From: Corylus avellana
Taxonomy: Eukaryota; Streptophyta; Magnoliopsida; Fagales; Betulaceae
Reading direction: 5' to 3'
Length of the DNA stretch: 64,000 nucleotides
Assembly: GCF_901000735.1 (NCBI RefSeq)
Contig: NC_081544.1
Location: 31,242,095 to 31,306,094 of the forward strand
The translations under genes were made by a program, and so were the position numbers. Under the pieces are notes generated by a model. That model saw nothing but the letters and a program-made list of their open reading frames with translations, was not told the DNA's origin and did no database searches. Of this stretch, positions 11,983 through 26,300 are shown in pieces; the first letter of the stretch is position 1; each line of letters begins with the position of its first letter.

Positions 11983-12887
11983 CTTGGGTGGTTGCACTGA
12001 TTAATATAGTTTAGTGTTACATGCCTTAGATAGTCGGAGAAAAATGCTTCCCTTGTAAAGAGCTCTGAATGACTATTCCCTTTAGAAAACTGGTGGGGAT
12101 TCTGGTCTTTGCTCTACTTTTTTAACACCAATTTTGTATTGTGGGGATAGCATCTATGATCAAAGGCTAAGCTTGAGAATTGAAATTAACAGGTGTCTCC
12201 GGCCTTACGCCTGCATTTTTTTTTCTTTCCTTTTTCTTCTGATTATCTGATCAGCTCATAATAGCTATACGCATATTGCTTTTACTTGGTTAAATCCACA
12301 CTGGGTAAAGAACCAATCATCAATCCACTAATTTAGCATATTTGCAGCTTCGAGTTGCGACCTGTCCAGTGGGGGCATTTACATATCATTTTAAAGGGAA
12401 AGATGTGATGCATTTGGTAGGAACAATAAAATACAATAAGTTGTGTTAATCTTATCCGTGTAGAATTTGAAAACCACACGCTTTTATATAATATAGTCGC
12501 TATCTTGAAAGATTTGCGAGCGACGATTACTTTAAATATTTGAAAGATATGGGTGGAGTTACAGGGTGTTATTCTTAATTGAGCAGGGTATATTCTCCTT
12601 CAAAATCTGTAAACTTTGTGTCAGTATCTTCCAAATGTTCATATAATTAGTTATTTTGCCAAAGCTGCTGCGTCCAGGGGGTATAATCCTTGCTCTTGAT
12701 CCAACAAGAGAAAGTAAGAATTAATTTAAATAGAGAAAATCGACATAAGATCCCTCAAATTCTTAACACCCAATCGTTGTCAGCCACAGCTTGATGTTAC
12801 ATTCTCGTAATGTGCTGTTTCAACTCAAATTTATCATTTGGTAGACATTATGCTACTACGCAAACTAATAACAATCATAATCAGGAG

Positions 12888-12918
<31 letters not shown>

Positions 12919-13231
12919 AAGAGCATGGGGAGGGAAAAAAGAAAAGGAAAAAGATGCTGTTGAATTTCATGAACTTGCTATTCCAAAAGCATTTGCATGA
13001 AGGCCCCAACCTTATTAATCTCCTCTTACAAAAAAAGGATGATCACGCTTCTTCAGCCCTTCCCAAAGAAGAGAGCAAGAAAAAGCAAGATGGAGAATTT
13101 AACCAGAAGAGGGAGAAAAAACAATATAAAAACAAAACAAAAGGCGGGAACTAATGAAAAAGAACATAATCCACGAGGGTCGAATCCCACCACTACATAC
13201 AAGCATACACATGGGCAAGACAAGCTTGAAC
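11983..13231. other. Intergenic between FLN2 and 6-phosphogluconolactonase
   Basis: These are the 3' regions of two convergent genes. There is a GT/TA microsatellite at about 12893-12919. An acceptor-like TTTGCAG near 12348 is followed by a short open stretch with no recognised homology. No gene was seen. Confidence 0.5.
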
Positions 13232-15210
13232 CTACTCAGAAAATTGAGAGCAGTCAAGTTTTGAGGCAGCTGGTTTGTCCAAAAACCACACCAACTTCCC
13301 TTTCGTTGGCTGGACCATCCTTGCAGGCAGTGACACGCCATCAGGTCCCACGTCGTCGATTGCCAAGTGTAGAGCCTCCGCTTTGCTCTCGCCTGTCACG
13401 ACCACAGCTACGTTGGAAGCCGAGTTGATGACGGGCAGAGTGAATGTGATCCTCTCTGGTGGGGGTTTGGGGGAGTCGGTAATAAAAGTTACCCATTCAT
13501 CTCTCTCATTGAGCACTGAGTGGGTAGGGAATAGTGAGGCAACATGGCCATCGGGGCCCATTCCAAGGAGTATGAGATCAAACTTGGGGCAGTCACTAAT
13601 CTCAGACACACTCACCACACGAGTTTTCACTAATTGACGGATGCCAAACTCGTAGTCATCAGCAGCCTCCTCTGCTGACACTGAATCATTAATAGAATGC
13701 ACGTGACTGGGAACTATAGGCACCTGCAAATATGAAATGCAAATGATCTAATGAGAATTTAAATGATTGGTGAAGAAGAAGAAACAGATCAAAGCAGAAC
13801 CATGAATGAGTTTCATGACATGGAAATAAGACTTTAACATCCCAGTAAATTCATAGATCCTTTTTCCTATTTCTTGTTTTTTATTTTATTTATTTATTTA
13901 TTATTATTATTATTATTTTTATATATATTAATAATAATGCATATCATTAATAAGCATAGAGGAACACGGCCCTAATACACAAGATATATACAAAAGGTAA
14001 CCCCCTTTAAGTATTAAAAGAAGCACAAAAATCGACAAAATCAGAAAAGGTAGAAAAGTGGGAAATATAATATGCCCCTATCCATATATAAAGCGAATTA
14101 ACCAAACTGTTCTTGAGCTCTTCCATCAGCCTCTCATGATCTTCAAAACACCTCGCATTGTTATTTCCAAGATGTATCCTATTTCCTCCTGCTTTTTGGT
14201 TGGAAGACCATTATGTCTCAAGACAGGACACGTATACAGTCAAATGGTAAAGGTATATCTAGTACATTTGGACCACACAAAAGTAGAAGACATGCCTGCA
14301 TATAATAGTACGAATGAATCTAACCTAAGCCTGAATGCAGAACATACATATATGTAATCATGATTGCTCTAGTTTTCCATATAAGCTTTTAGTTTATTAA
14401 CCTTATTTAGGTCTCTTTAAAGGTTTGATATCAGCTTTAAGATTTATTAAACTCCATACCTCTTGTACGATGTCAAGAAACTATACTGGTTAAGCTAGTC
14501 GACACCCACCTTCAAGTCTCAATCACCTACAATGTGTCTGAGTTTGCAGAGGATACCAAGATGCATCAAAAGAACAAAGAATGGTTTACTTAAAAATTAT
14601 GTAAGATATGTAAGAAGATGAGACCTTTTCTGCTAGGCATTTTCCAAGACATACTAGCCAACAAGCTTGATAAACAAAACTAATTCTACCAAAAGTATGA
14701 AGCGTGCTTCATTATACATGGGACTCAATATGTCCACACCACTTAATAAGAAGTAGAAAACTAGTTTGTACCTCCGGGAGTGGGATAGCTAACAATGCTA
14801 CAAATTCATGTTTAACATTCCCTGAAAAGTAACTTAAACAAAATTAGGAGGCTTTATTCCATGAACCACATAAGCAAGGATTGCAATAGCTACAAGATTT
14901 GACGGCCTAACATTTGTCCAATTAGAGGTACATAGAGCTTACACCTCATTTTGCATATAAACCCAAAGCTATTGACAGGAAAACATCTTTTCTTGACATT
15001 TGAAGGAACCTTGTAAGGACCAGCTCTGTGGTCATACGAAAGGGCATGTGTAGCTAAACAAGATGCTTGAGCACATTCAGATACACTAATTAGTCATTCA
15101 AAAGATTACTGTAAGATGATGTTGAATTACATGATATTCACTCTCTAGGCCAACTTTCTAAAAACCAGTAGTTCTGAGTATGGTACAACACAATCAACAG
15201 GGGGACAAAA

Positions 15211-15247
<37 letters not shown>

Positions 15248-16662
15248 TAAAATTGAGAATATCCTAATCAAGGTAATTTATCAAACATCATTTCAAAGTG
15301 AGCGTCTCAAATGATTTGTAAATTTAAAACCAATGACTCCGTTCATGATATAAAAAATAGCTCTTGATGTAAAGAATCATTTTTCTTTTCTCTGTGGGAA
15401 AGAGCAAGGAATCAGTTTTCCATAAAAGAAGTATTTCACTGATTCCCAAGGATTCTAGAAAAATAACATGAAAGCCAATAAACCACCTTTATTACAACAA
15501 AACTCCTTTTTTTTATATCAAACAAAAAACAAAAGGAAACGTCACTCTGGCCCAATTGCAGTGCAAGTTGCCAATATCAGCTGAACCAAGATATTGGTAG
15601 ACAGCATCACGTCAATGACTAAAAGAAGAGAAAATTGAAATAACCATCATAAGGTTTGCACCATGATGGTAGTCAGATTGTATTTGGTACTCTAGACCTA
15701 CAAGATCCATGAACTCAAAGCATGAAAAACCATGAAATTACTTCCAACCAACAACTTAACTGTCAAAAACAAACTATCCTCTTTCACACACAAAACATTG
15801 GCAAGGACTGACATTAGAAAGTTACTTCCTCTAGGCCACCGTTCCATGAGAATTCTCCCTAGATTTTTTTTTTTGGCAGCTATGTCATCTCCATTAAGTA
15901 CCTCTAAGAACTCTCCCCCTTTTCAGTATCATTTTTTTTCTTCCAGGGGTTAACATATTAAAGGCTGTGCCAATTGATGACAAGATGTAGAAAAAAACAA
16001 ACCTACATATGTAGGGGCATTTTGTGCTCCCTACAGATGTAATATGCCCCCCCTACATAGTTTTGCCCCCTACATATATGCCCCCCCAACAAACTCTAGA
16101 TGCTAGTTCCGCCCATGAGTGGAAACAAAAAACATACAAATGCTCAAGGAAGACATCCGATCTGAAGCATTTACTTTCATCCCCCTTCAACCTCTCTGAG
16201 AACCAAACACAAACCTACATATGGAGAGGTAAAGTAAAAAAGAAAGAAGAATAGATGAAGTCGAGGTTCAAACCTTGGACAATAGGCCATCCTTAGCTAG
16301 CTTATAATTGCTGTCAGCGTGATTTTTTGCCACAACACGCTCATCAGCCCAAAATATATACCACTTAGCCCAGTCTACAGTCTTGTTGTAAGGAGGTTCA
16401 CAGAGTTTCCTGTTTCATCATGTATTTAAACAAAAGCACCAAAATCATAAAACTAAGGAAACCAGGCAGCAAAAGGAAGGCTTTGTTACCCCATTAAGCC
16501 AACGAGAGAACCACCAGACAACGCAATGGCAAAGACACCCCGCTCCTTCACTGATGCCTCTGATAATTCAGCAATATGGTATGCCAAATCAGTGCTAAGC
16601 TCATCTAAACTTTCATGGATCCTCACCTCCCCTCTCTCATTACGAGCCCCAGAGACAGCCAT
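13232..16662 (-). CDS. PGL: 6-phosphogluconolactonase, cytosolic type
   Basis: Three coding exons on the minus strand, 16490-16662, 16274-16409 and 13232-13723, join in phase into 266 residues, the normal plant length. The start ATG is at 16662. Family motifs in order are [12 protein letters not shown] (47-58), WADERVV (78-84) and [15 protein letters not shown] (155-169). The protein hydrolyses 6-phosphogluconolactone to 6-phosphogluconate in the oxidative pentose phosphate pathway. There is no transit peptide, and the C terminus (CSQFSE) is not a peroxisomal PTS1, so it is probably cytosolic, like Arabidopsis PGL1. The second intron is long (2.55 kb) and contains only AT-rich DNA and an AAT microsatellite near 15210. 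An acceptor (TTTCTAG) 27 bp before the ATG shows that the leader is split. Confidence 0.95.
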
Positions 16663-17180
16663 GCTTTCAACAAGTTTAACAGCGCTAGCCTAGAAACAGA
16701 AGAACAACAAGAAACCGAAGTTCAGATTGGTTCATTTTTGAAATACAATATCACCTTCAGTTTATGGTTTAAAGAAAGACTAAATAGAATCAATATGAAA
16801 AGAGAACATTGATAATTGCTTAGAAGAAAATGGATCAGAACATGAAATAGCGACCCTCCTTGCAGCTCATAAGCATATCGAATTATAACAGGGGAACATA
16901 ACAATCTGGATCATTTATATTCTATTGAGTCCATGACAGTGGATTTATTCCAAAAAAAAAAAAAAAAAATTCTTGAAACAAATCATGAACTATGTGGTAA
17001 CACAAACCCCTCTGTGCATGGAGTCTAAATTGACGACAAGAAGGAAATCCAACAAATGGGTATGATAATTATACTCCAGAGATCAACGCAAAGGAACCGA
17101 AATCAAGTCAAAGAAACACATTTCAAAACAAATAGAAACATACTCGGATCATAAAACGTTCTCAACTCACAACCCCATTA

Positions 17181-17331
17181 CACCAAGGAACTAAAAAAAA
17201 TAGAATTGAAAAGAAAAAGACCACTAACAATCCCATGCAATCTAAGATTCCTGAACACCAAGGAACTAAAAAAAAATAGAATTGAAAAGAAAAAGACCAC
17301 TAACAATCCCATGCAATCTAAGATTCCTGAC
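17181..17331. repeat. Tandem duplication, 75-bp unit, two copies
   Basis: CACCAAGGAACTAAAAAAAA begins at 17181 and again at 17256. The two copies are almost identical up to GATTCCTGA; the second has one extra A. The near-identity implies a recent event. It lies in the putative leader intron of the lactonase gene. Confidence 0.9.
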
Positions 17332-17383
17332 ACTGGCTGCAATGCGTAGGAGAACAAAAATACAATAAGAGATAAATGCTTAC

Positions 17384-17470
17384 AAAGAAGGAGAAGAGAG
17401 GGGTGGCAGAGAGAAGTAAGAAACTGACGAAGCAGGAAGATTAGTATGCAAAGGAAATTACTATATATAA
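17384..17470 (-). promoter_or_regulatory. Putative non-coding first exon and TATA box of the lactonase gene
   Basis: On the minus strand a TATA-like TTATATATA (17462-17470) is followed by a pyrimidine-rich stretch ending in a strong donor, TTCTTT|GTAAGC, with the intron starting at 17383. It pairs with the acceptor at 16690, giving a leader intron of about 0.7 kb. Leader introns of this kind are common in housekeeping plant genes. This is inferred from splice signals only. Confidence 0.5.
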
Positions 17471-17890
17471 TACTTACGCAAGAAAAGAAAGATTATTCTC
17501 TAATCCATTTACTCTGGTTTTAACCAAACCTTCAAAAGAATTTGAGAGGAATTTTTACCTTCTGGGCTTCCACGTGCATCCGATGACTATGACAAAACAC
17601 ACACGTACACGCACACGCACAAAAAAATAAAAACTCTTTCTCTCTCTTCAAAGTAAACGGATAAAACTAGATAGACAGGGACTGAATAATTAAACTACTT
17701 CGCTCTCTCTCTCTCTCTCTCTGTTTCTTACAAGCGATGTTCGGAAAATCCCTCCATCCTAATTCCTAGATCCACTGCTAAAACATCTGAGTCAGATCAA
17801 AAATAAAAAATACAAAGCAATAAATACATACAAATATTTTTGAGTTAATATTGCCAAAGAGAGCAGAAGCATTTTGGGTGCTTATTTTCG

Positions 17891-17927
<37 letters not shown>

Positions 17928-18982
17928 ATAAAAAAAGAAAAAGAAAAGGGCAATAGAGCAGAGTCAATGAGTCATTGAAGACTAAAACCAAACACCTGTC
18001 GAGTATGTACCCTGATGCTGAAAACTGTATCGATGGATTTGTTTGTCTTGCAAGACTAAAAAAGGATATGTTACTCTATAAAGGGTTGTGGGATATAAAT
18101 TTATTTTATAATTTATCTGCATATCGTTATTGTTAATCTAGGGAGGGACCACATGCCTCTAGAAAAACAAAGAAAGTCGCCAACGAGTATCACCTCTGAT
18201 GAAAAAATGGCAGAACGACATAGTATTGGGCTATTGGCTAAGGATTAGAATGAGTGTATTTTGATAGTGTTGTGCTTCTCTTTTATTTATGAGTTACGAT
18301 GGGCCCTTGGGGCCCAATCAATGTTGGCTTTCTTGGGCCCAAGTAATAACAAGTTTTTATCTCTTGACTCACTTTTATTTTTCTTTTCGCTTGTCTCCCC
18401 AAAACCAGCTTATGTACATGACTTTCTATATGTTTCTCTCTCTCTCTCTCTCTCTCTATTGTGTCGTATACTTTACCCCATCAACTTCTTGATCCCTTTT
18501 ATGCTCCTCCACTAGGAGAGGTTGTACTGTGTAGAGATGCACATTGAAGCATAGCTGTATGGTTTTATGGGTACCCATGATCTGAAGTCAAACCCACCTA
18601 ATTCACTGATCAACCAACTTGGATTTATATTTGCCCAAGCTGCCTAGAATGGACGGCCGGGATTTTCTTGGTATTCAAGATCAAATGAGAATCCTGACAA
18701 GGATTTGGCATTAAAAAAAAAAAAAAAATGGTGTGTTACAGTTTTTTCAATGTAGTCTCCAATTATTGTAAACTTCAGAAAGAAAATGTAAATCTCCAAT
18801 TACATTTTTTGCTGTTGCATTGTTGGAAGAGTTTATGCCATTTCAATCCTTAGGCCTATTCCTTAATTATAGAAACCAACTTTATGTCATCTTTCAAAGT
18901 GTTTTGTATTGAAGATTTATCATGTCAGCCATCATTTTCTTGAGTTTCTCCAACCTCCACCACCATAGAAATATACAAATGA

Positions 18983-19026
<44 letters not shown>

Positions 19027-22000
19027 CATATACATATATCAAGAGGGAGTTTGGAATCTCTTGATATCAAAATCACTTGCAGTGGCAAAAGAAAGGTGTG
19101 GTGTTGAAGTAAAAAGCATAAAGCCCCTTCCCACCAAATCGAAGCCCCACATAATGACAAATCAAGACTTCCTACCCCAGTTCCAGGAATCTTTGCATTA
19201 TCAAAGCATGACATATTCATGGCTTGGCTTCCTACAATATTTGTTTAATCCTTTGAGAGCTAGAGATAATGGGAGAAGCAGGAGCCATGAACCACGTCTT
19301 GGCTGATATCTTCCCCTGCCTTTCATTTTAACTTAATTTGACCCAAAAAAGAAAAAGAAAAAAACACCTCTCTCTTATCATGCTCACAAACGAAATCCCA
19401 CTTCCCATATTCAACAAGTTTTTTTTTTTTTTTTTTTTTTTTGATAAGTAAAAAGTAATATATTCAACAAGTTTCTGAGAGCAACTTCTCAACTTTATCA
19501 CTTCTCCATTCATAATAAAAATTAAATGACAGCACGAAAAGGAAGATTAAAGCTCCTTTAATTTGTTATTATTACTTGATTAGTAATTATACCGTTGCCC
19601 CTTTGATCAAGTATTACTATTTCTTTATGGTCATATAGCATTTACATCTCACTCTGATGTCCAAAGTTGAGCTAAAATTCTAGCTTTAAAATATATATAT
19701 ATATATATATATATTTTTTCTACATTAGCTACCTACTTTTTCAAAACATCATATATTTCACTCTCTAAATATTTTTCAGCTTTGCTAAAATCACACACAC
19801 ACACACATATATATATATATCCTTGTGAGTTTTTCACACACACACACATATATATATCCTTATGAGTTTTCGAGTGGCTTGGCCCTTGAAACCCATGGAC
19901 GGAGTTAGCTTTGAGTTTGAGGGGACCAAGGGCCAAAAAAATATCTTAAATTATTTTTTTTCTTGTAATTTGGGGGGGGAGGGACCAGAGCCACTGCCGG
20001 TCCCCCCCTAAATTCGTCCTTGCCTGAACCACCTCAGGGTATTTATTTATTGAAAATTTCAAATTTTTAAGGGTATTCAAATAAATTTAGTTTCTAAACT
20101 TATGTTATTTTTGTCATTTTACTTTGTTTTAATGATTTTGACTAATAGAATGGGGTTTTTGTAACAAAATGATAGTTCAATACAATTGAGTGTGATACTT
20201 CATGGAACAACTTTAAAAGTTTAAATTGCGTGTCAGCTAATGATAATATATAGGTAATCAACCTTTTTTTTTTTTTTTTTGGGGTGGTTTGGGGGAGTAG
20301 ATTCAAGGTTATGCAACCACACATGACACATGCATGAACTAAAGATCTACATGATTCAATGAAACTCTCTAATGTTACAAAAAGTCGCTTTAACCAAATA
20401 ATGGAAGGCTTAGGAAAAATAATGGAAGATCACAAACCTAACTATCAATGAATTTTCTTCCCCTCTCCGCCTCTCTCTCTTTACTTACTCTCCTCCGGTC
20501 CTCCTATCTCTCTCTTTTTGTTAGTTTTTCAAACCATCATCTTCCACCTTTGTGGTTAATGATTTTTGTTAACCGCACTTGCTTATAGTTACATGCATAA
20601 TGGTTAGCGGTTAGTAGCGGTTAATAGCCACCCGCTTGAACAGTCTTAACTTCATATGTCTATCCCAAGTAGCCCAACCTTTGGACTACTTAACAATCGG
20701 CATTTTTTTACTACCATTTTCTTGGCCCATTGGCCAAGAGGGTATTGGCTTAATCCAAAACTAATAATAAAAGAAAAATAAAAATAAAAAAACCTAATTT
20801 CTACCTAGATTTGATCTCAGAACTTGCTGCACAACTCAAGTGTGATGGTTGGTGGGGACTTGGGCTTTCTCATCCATGGTTAGTTGCAGACACACCATGA
20901 GATAAGATGTGTTTTGTTATAAGAATTTATGGGTGGACTAGAGGAAATCTTTTTAATATCATTCATAGTATTTGGGACCCCCATCATCCCCATTTGATGT
21001 GATTACTACTTAATTGCAACAAAGTATTGTGATTATGTTAAAAATGGTGTCAAATCCATTTCACAAAGTAATAATGTCTCTCCCTTTGCTGATGTACACA
21101 ATTTAGGTGAAAATTGATCTCGTTGCTTTTAATGAGGGTCGGAGAAGTTGTTTTCATCTTCTTTACATAATAAACAATTGGACCAAACAGTTCCCAAGTA
21201 CACAAGAAATTGAAAGAAAGAAGCAAACAAAACACTCTTGTCATCGTTGTTTGGCTGCAAGTGCAAGCGACATTAAACCAAAAATGTCTTCAATAATAAC
21301 TGCAACCTGAATTTGGCGAATGATGTCTTCCCTAGTGGCTAGTAGAACGTGGATGAAAAGAACTAGTTTGTGCCGTGTGGGGATCTAACTCGGGGCAAAT
21401 TTCCTCCTCTTTCTTGATATTCTATCTAACAATTTAATGGTGGACGGACAAAATGTCCTACAACTTGTAGGCCTAAGGGGCTTCGATTTAGTCACCAGCA
21501 GGGCCACACCAATGTTGACTGCTCCTGAGCCCCTCAGGCTAAACCATACCCTAGCCTCTCCCATGGTGCTATATCCCTCTCCATGAATAATTGCTAGAAC
21601 CACTAGGTCTCCTTTCACCATAAAGAGAAATGTGACACCCAATGGCACCCAAAAAAAAAAAAAAAAAAATTATTTTATTTCTTACCCTTATTATATGTTG
21701 CTGGCTTTCCATAAACAGCCCTTAATTGGGTGATCTTTTTCTATAGCTAATTGTTGTTTACATCAGCATTAATAATGGCCCTTCATGTTCTCCAACTTCT
21801 CCAATTGGCATTATCTGCTAAGGTTTGAAATTTTGCTTAGCACTTGTTCATTATTATATTCTTGCAGTTGCTTATAGCGGTTAAGTATGAATTTTGATCG
21901 ATTGATGGACCATTTATGATTACCACATGCCCACCATGGCATTTTATAACCCATCAATCAGTAAAGTAAGCATCTTTTCTATCCCCCAATAATTGACAAA

Positions 22001-23369
22001 ATTGATTGGAGGAAAACATTGGCCCAAGATTTTCGTAACATATTTTTAAGACAGCTTTTAGCAAAAATTAAAATATTAACAAACAAGTCAGAGAATAGAC
22101 TACTTTCACACTTATGTCACATTACAATAAAAAAACATCATTTGGAAATTTGTCGCTTGTTCTTAGAGCATGTGATACTTAAAAATAAATAATTATTTAA
22201 ATAGACTAAATTAATTAATTAATTTTTTTTTTTTTTTGGTGGAGGGGTAGGATGTTAACAAACTTTATTCTTTGGGATGGCAAATTCAAAATGTATACAA
22301 ATATGTACTGAAGAAAGGGACGGCTTAATGCACAATGTCAATGTCCTTTCTAACCAATAAAGATGGGTAACCTAATTAGGTTTTGTCTGTTGCTGACGAA
22401 AGAAGTGTCTTAATCAAATGATAGAGGATGAAAAAAATCCACTTGTTTGGTAGTGATCCACTTATCTATAATGACTACTGAGCTTGCTCCATTGCTTTTT
22501 TCTCCTCTCCTCTCCCCTTATTTATTTATTTTTTTTTTTTTAGAGTCAATTAATATAATTTTTTTTTTTTAAAAAAAAAAAAATTCTCAAAGGTTCCAAA
22601 CATGATGAGCATCGAATCCCAAACCTCCATCCTAAATAAAAAGTATTATTAGGTTGTAGAGACTCATTCATAGCTTAAACTCCACAACTTGTGTTCTACC
22701 TAAAACAAAAAGAAAAGAAGAAAAGAAGAAGCTATCTACTCATACTGTGAACCACAAATTATTGGAGAAGAAAGAGAGAAAAACTTTGGCAAATAAGCCA
22801 ACAAACAACTGCCTTCCTCAAAGGACAAACCGTCTCCATCCCTCAAAAGGGCCTTTATTAATATCACGCTGTCAAGAACAGTGTATTCTTTCCTTGTCAA
22901 TTATGAAACAGTGACACTTTTTACGAAACTCCCTTTAGATTCTAAGAAAATGAATCCACCTGCTGCTCATCTCTTACTATTTTGTCCTTATGGTCAGCGA
23001 AGGAATCTAAGGTGTGAGATGAACTCCATTACCTTGAGCCTTGAGGAATGTATTTGGATTAAAATGGGTTTTTGCATGACTCCACAATTCCTTTGTATGG
23101 CGTTTGCGGATTAGGCTGGGCCATCCACCATGGAGCCCAAACCAAAGTTTCGGCCCACTACCCACCAATGACAAAAAAATAAATAAAAGAAAAAAGAGAG
23201 GGGTTTGCAAATTGCACCAAAGTTAGGAATTAGCATACCTATAAACTGGAGTGAGTGCAAACGCCGCACAAAATCTGCATTTTGTACTGGATCATTTCAT
23301 CAACTAACACCAAAGACAACTTTATCAGCTCATCTAAGAGTTCTTCAAAACAACTCAATTAGTAAAATT
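17471..23369. other. Gene-poor 5.9-kb intergenic stretch
   Basis: No gene is recognised here. It holds CT microsatellites (about 17701-17722 and 18436-18458), TA runs (about 17893-17925 and 19689-19714), a TA/TATACA repeat at about 18989-19038 and long T or A runs near 19420, 20262, 21650, 22224 and 22540-22580. Two stretches resemble the tips of transposons: GGACGGAGTTAG near 19900 with a partly complementary GACGAATTTAG near 20020, and a GCGGTTA-rich piece near 20560-20640. The small ORFs are short and lack motifs. Confidence 0.55.
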
Positions 23370-26300
23370 TCAGTATTCAAGGTATAGGAACACCCTGCTA
23401 TGCATCCCAAATGGCACTTTTAATCTCCAGTCCTTCTGTTTACGGCTTAAAGGTCTACCTTTGCTTTCGGGGTCCCTGTTTGCCTTCACATTTGCCAACT
23501 TCCACACACAACTCTCCGATTCTGTTTCCATGGAATCCAGCATAAAGACACCATCCTTTTCTTGACATTTAGACTCCACATCTACATAGCATACTCTCAT
23601 AGGCTTGTCTTTAAAGCGATCCAAATCATCTGGTACTTTTAGTATCCTCTCTGCCCCTGGAGATGATACCTAGAAAACAAGACAAAAGGGTTTTTGATAT
23701 ATTATCGACGAAATAAAAAGTTTCATCAATCAGATAAATCTTTATGATATTATCCAAAACGTCAACTGCCTAATGATTAAAGCCTCATATACAGACTACA
23801 GAAGAAAGCTAGCTGTTCAATACCTCAAGAGCCAAATTATTAGGTATTTTTCCAAGTTCTCCAACTTCATCCAATCTTTTCTTGAATTCTTGACTGTAGC
23901 TCTCAAGCTCCTCCATGTTGGGACAACCATATCTGAATATGGAATCAACATTGGTATCTTAACAAACCATAGAGATTCAAATAAAAAGAAATATACATAA
24001 TAAAATTATGTAAGATGTACCTTTCTATAACTACAGTTACCAACTACCAACATAAATAGTGTGGAACATTATGAAACACCATAGTCAAATATAGATAGGG
24101 CAGAGTGTCCTTGACTCAGCATTATAGCACATAGGGCTTCGGCGCAAGAGCAAATTAACAATCAGAAGAGCTTATATTTTGACCATAGGGTATGCTATCA
24201 TTTAGGGTTCATGGGAAAATGGACTTTATTGAAAAAAGGAACTCCTTGTAGCTACTGAAGTTGCAGAATATTGAATGTAAATCCACTGCCTTAAGGTTTT
24301 GATAAACAAGAGCGGAGATCTTACTCATTTGACAGTTTATCCAGTCTCACATAAACATATCCACGAGGAGTCGTCTTGAAAGCATAGAGCTTCATGTCAT
24401 CACCAAATTGCAACAAGACATTGCGAGCAATAGAGAGAACCGATTCACCCCACAGGACACCTTGCAAAACAACTCCACCACCATCACCTCCATCTCCAAT
24501 CTATATATATGAGGGGACTTTCATCAACCAAAATGTAGATTGGTTTAGCTGAGATGGTTTAAGACAGAATATTTACCTCAGGCTCGGCCTCATCCTCTTC
24601 TTCCCATCCATCTGTGGATTCTCCTTCTCCAATTGTTTCACCTGCAAATAAAAAATAGTTCAGCAAAGATAGAATCACAGTATCTATAGTGAATGAAACA
24701 AAAAGCTGGAGCTAAAGTCATGTTTGATACATGGAATGACTATTCCATTGGAAAAATGGAAGCTATATTAACGAAAAGAAATAGCTATTACTTTTCGATA
24801 GTTTGGTTGTAACACAGGAATAGTAATAGCTATTCTTATTCCATTGTTTGGTACAATGCAATACACTGGTAAATAAAATCATATGATAATTAAATTTCTT
24901 AAAATACCCTAAAATAAAATTTTAATTTACATCACAGAATAGGAAGTCATCTTCTCTTCCAAATCCTTCAAATCTCTCTGTGTCTCTCCCTATCAGGAGA
25001 CAACGAAACAAAGAGAAGCCAAAAGTGAAACCCATGTACTAATGAGAACAGGTTGCTTCCGAATTCAGGATACGTTGGATGCTGCGGATGAAGGGACTGA
25101 TGAGAAAGCCCAAGTTTAAAGACGAAAAACTCCATTACAATTTCCCTACAAAAGCACTACTATTTTGCCAGAGGACTCAGTGGCTGAAGGCACCAATTTG
25201 AAAGTCCAAGTTGCAGTGCTTAACATGATTTGAATTGTCAAAAAACAAAATAAGTGCTTCTGCAATTTAAGTACTTCTCAAGAAAGTCAGTGGCATTGTA
25301 GTGGGGATAGCTTGTAGCAACGATGTTGAGCTGCACAATGCATCTGTGAGTCAATAATCACAAACACAGAGATTTGCCAACAAACAACAAGAATCTTGAG
25401 AGAATACACACAGGTAATTCATTGACATCGATCTTGGCAAAGATGACGTCGGAGATCTTGGAGGCCATGGCATGCACAATGGGCTCCATGAACTTGCAAG
25501 GCCCACACCAGGAAGCAACATAATCGATCACCGTCGAGATCCAACACGAGCGATAGGAATGTTGTATTTGATTTGGGTCAATGGAGGGCTTTTGAGTGAA
25601 TTTAGGATTGATGTGCTATTCTCATGGCAAAGGAATAGCCATTCCTATGGAATAGCTATTCTTAGAAATAAAAAACCAACCAAACAATGGAATAGATATT
25701 CCATAGAAATCACTATTCCATTCCAAGGGTCTATTCCGCATGCCAAACGTACACTAAGAAGTAGGGGTGTTCGTGAATCATAAGCGAACTCAGGATCGAC
25801 TCATATAAGCTCGACTCGTGCTCGACTCAATTATTAAATGAGACGCTTCCACAAATCCTAACTCAAATATTAAACGAAGCAAGCTCAGCTCAATTCGGTT
25901 AGGCTCGTGCACGCACTCGTATAAAGCTCAACTCGTATATTTTTTTATTAAGTAACTAACAATATATAGTCAATATTACTCAGTAATAACAAATATACTA
26001 TATAACTTATTTTAATTTATATATATATATAATTTTTTTAACATTATTTTCTCTCTCTCTCTCTCCCCGTCTTTCCATCACTGATTCTCTGTTGCTCGTC
26101 TTCTTCACCCAAACAAAAACAAGCTTTCTCCACTTAGTCGTGATCAGAGAGAGAGAGAGAGCAATCATTAAAAAGACCCAGATTCAATTAGAGCAGACCC
26201 AAACGAAAGAAAGAAGAATCAAGCAGAAACTATTGAGGGAGATTGAGAAAGGTAGAAACTATTGAAGAATCAAACAGACTCAAACACTTGAGATCACTAC

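Noticed and set aside
21385..21648. 87-codon minus-strand ORF with a basic C terminus
   Set aside because: No recognisable domain, signal peptide or splice partner; AT-rich intergenic surroundings.
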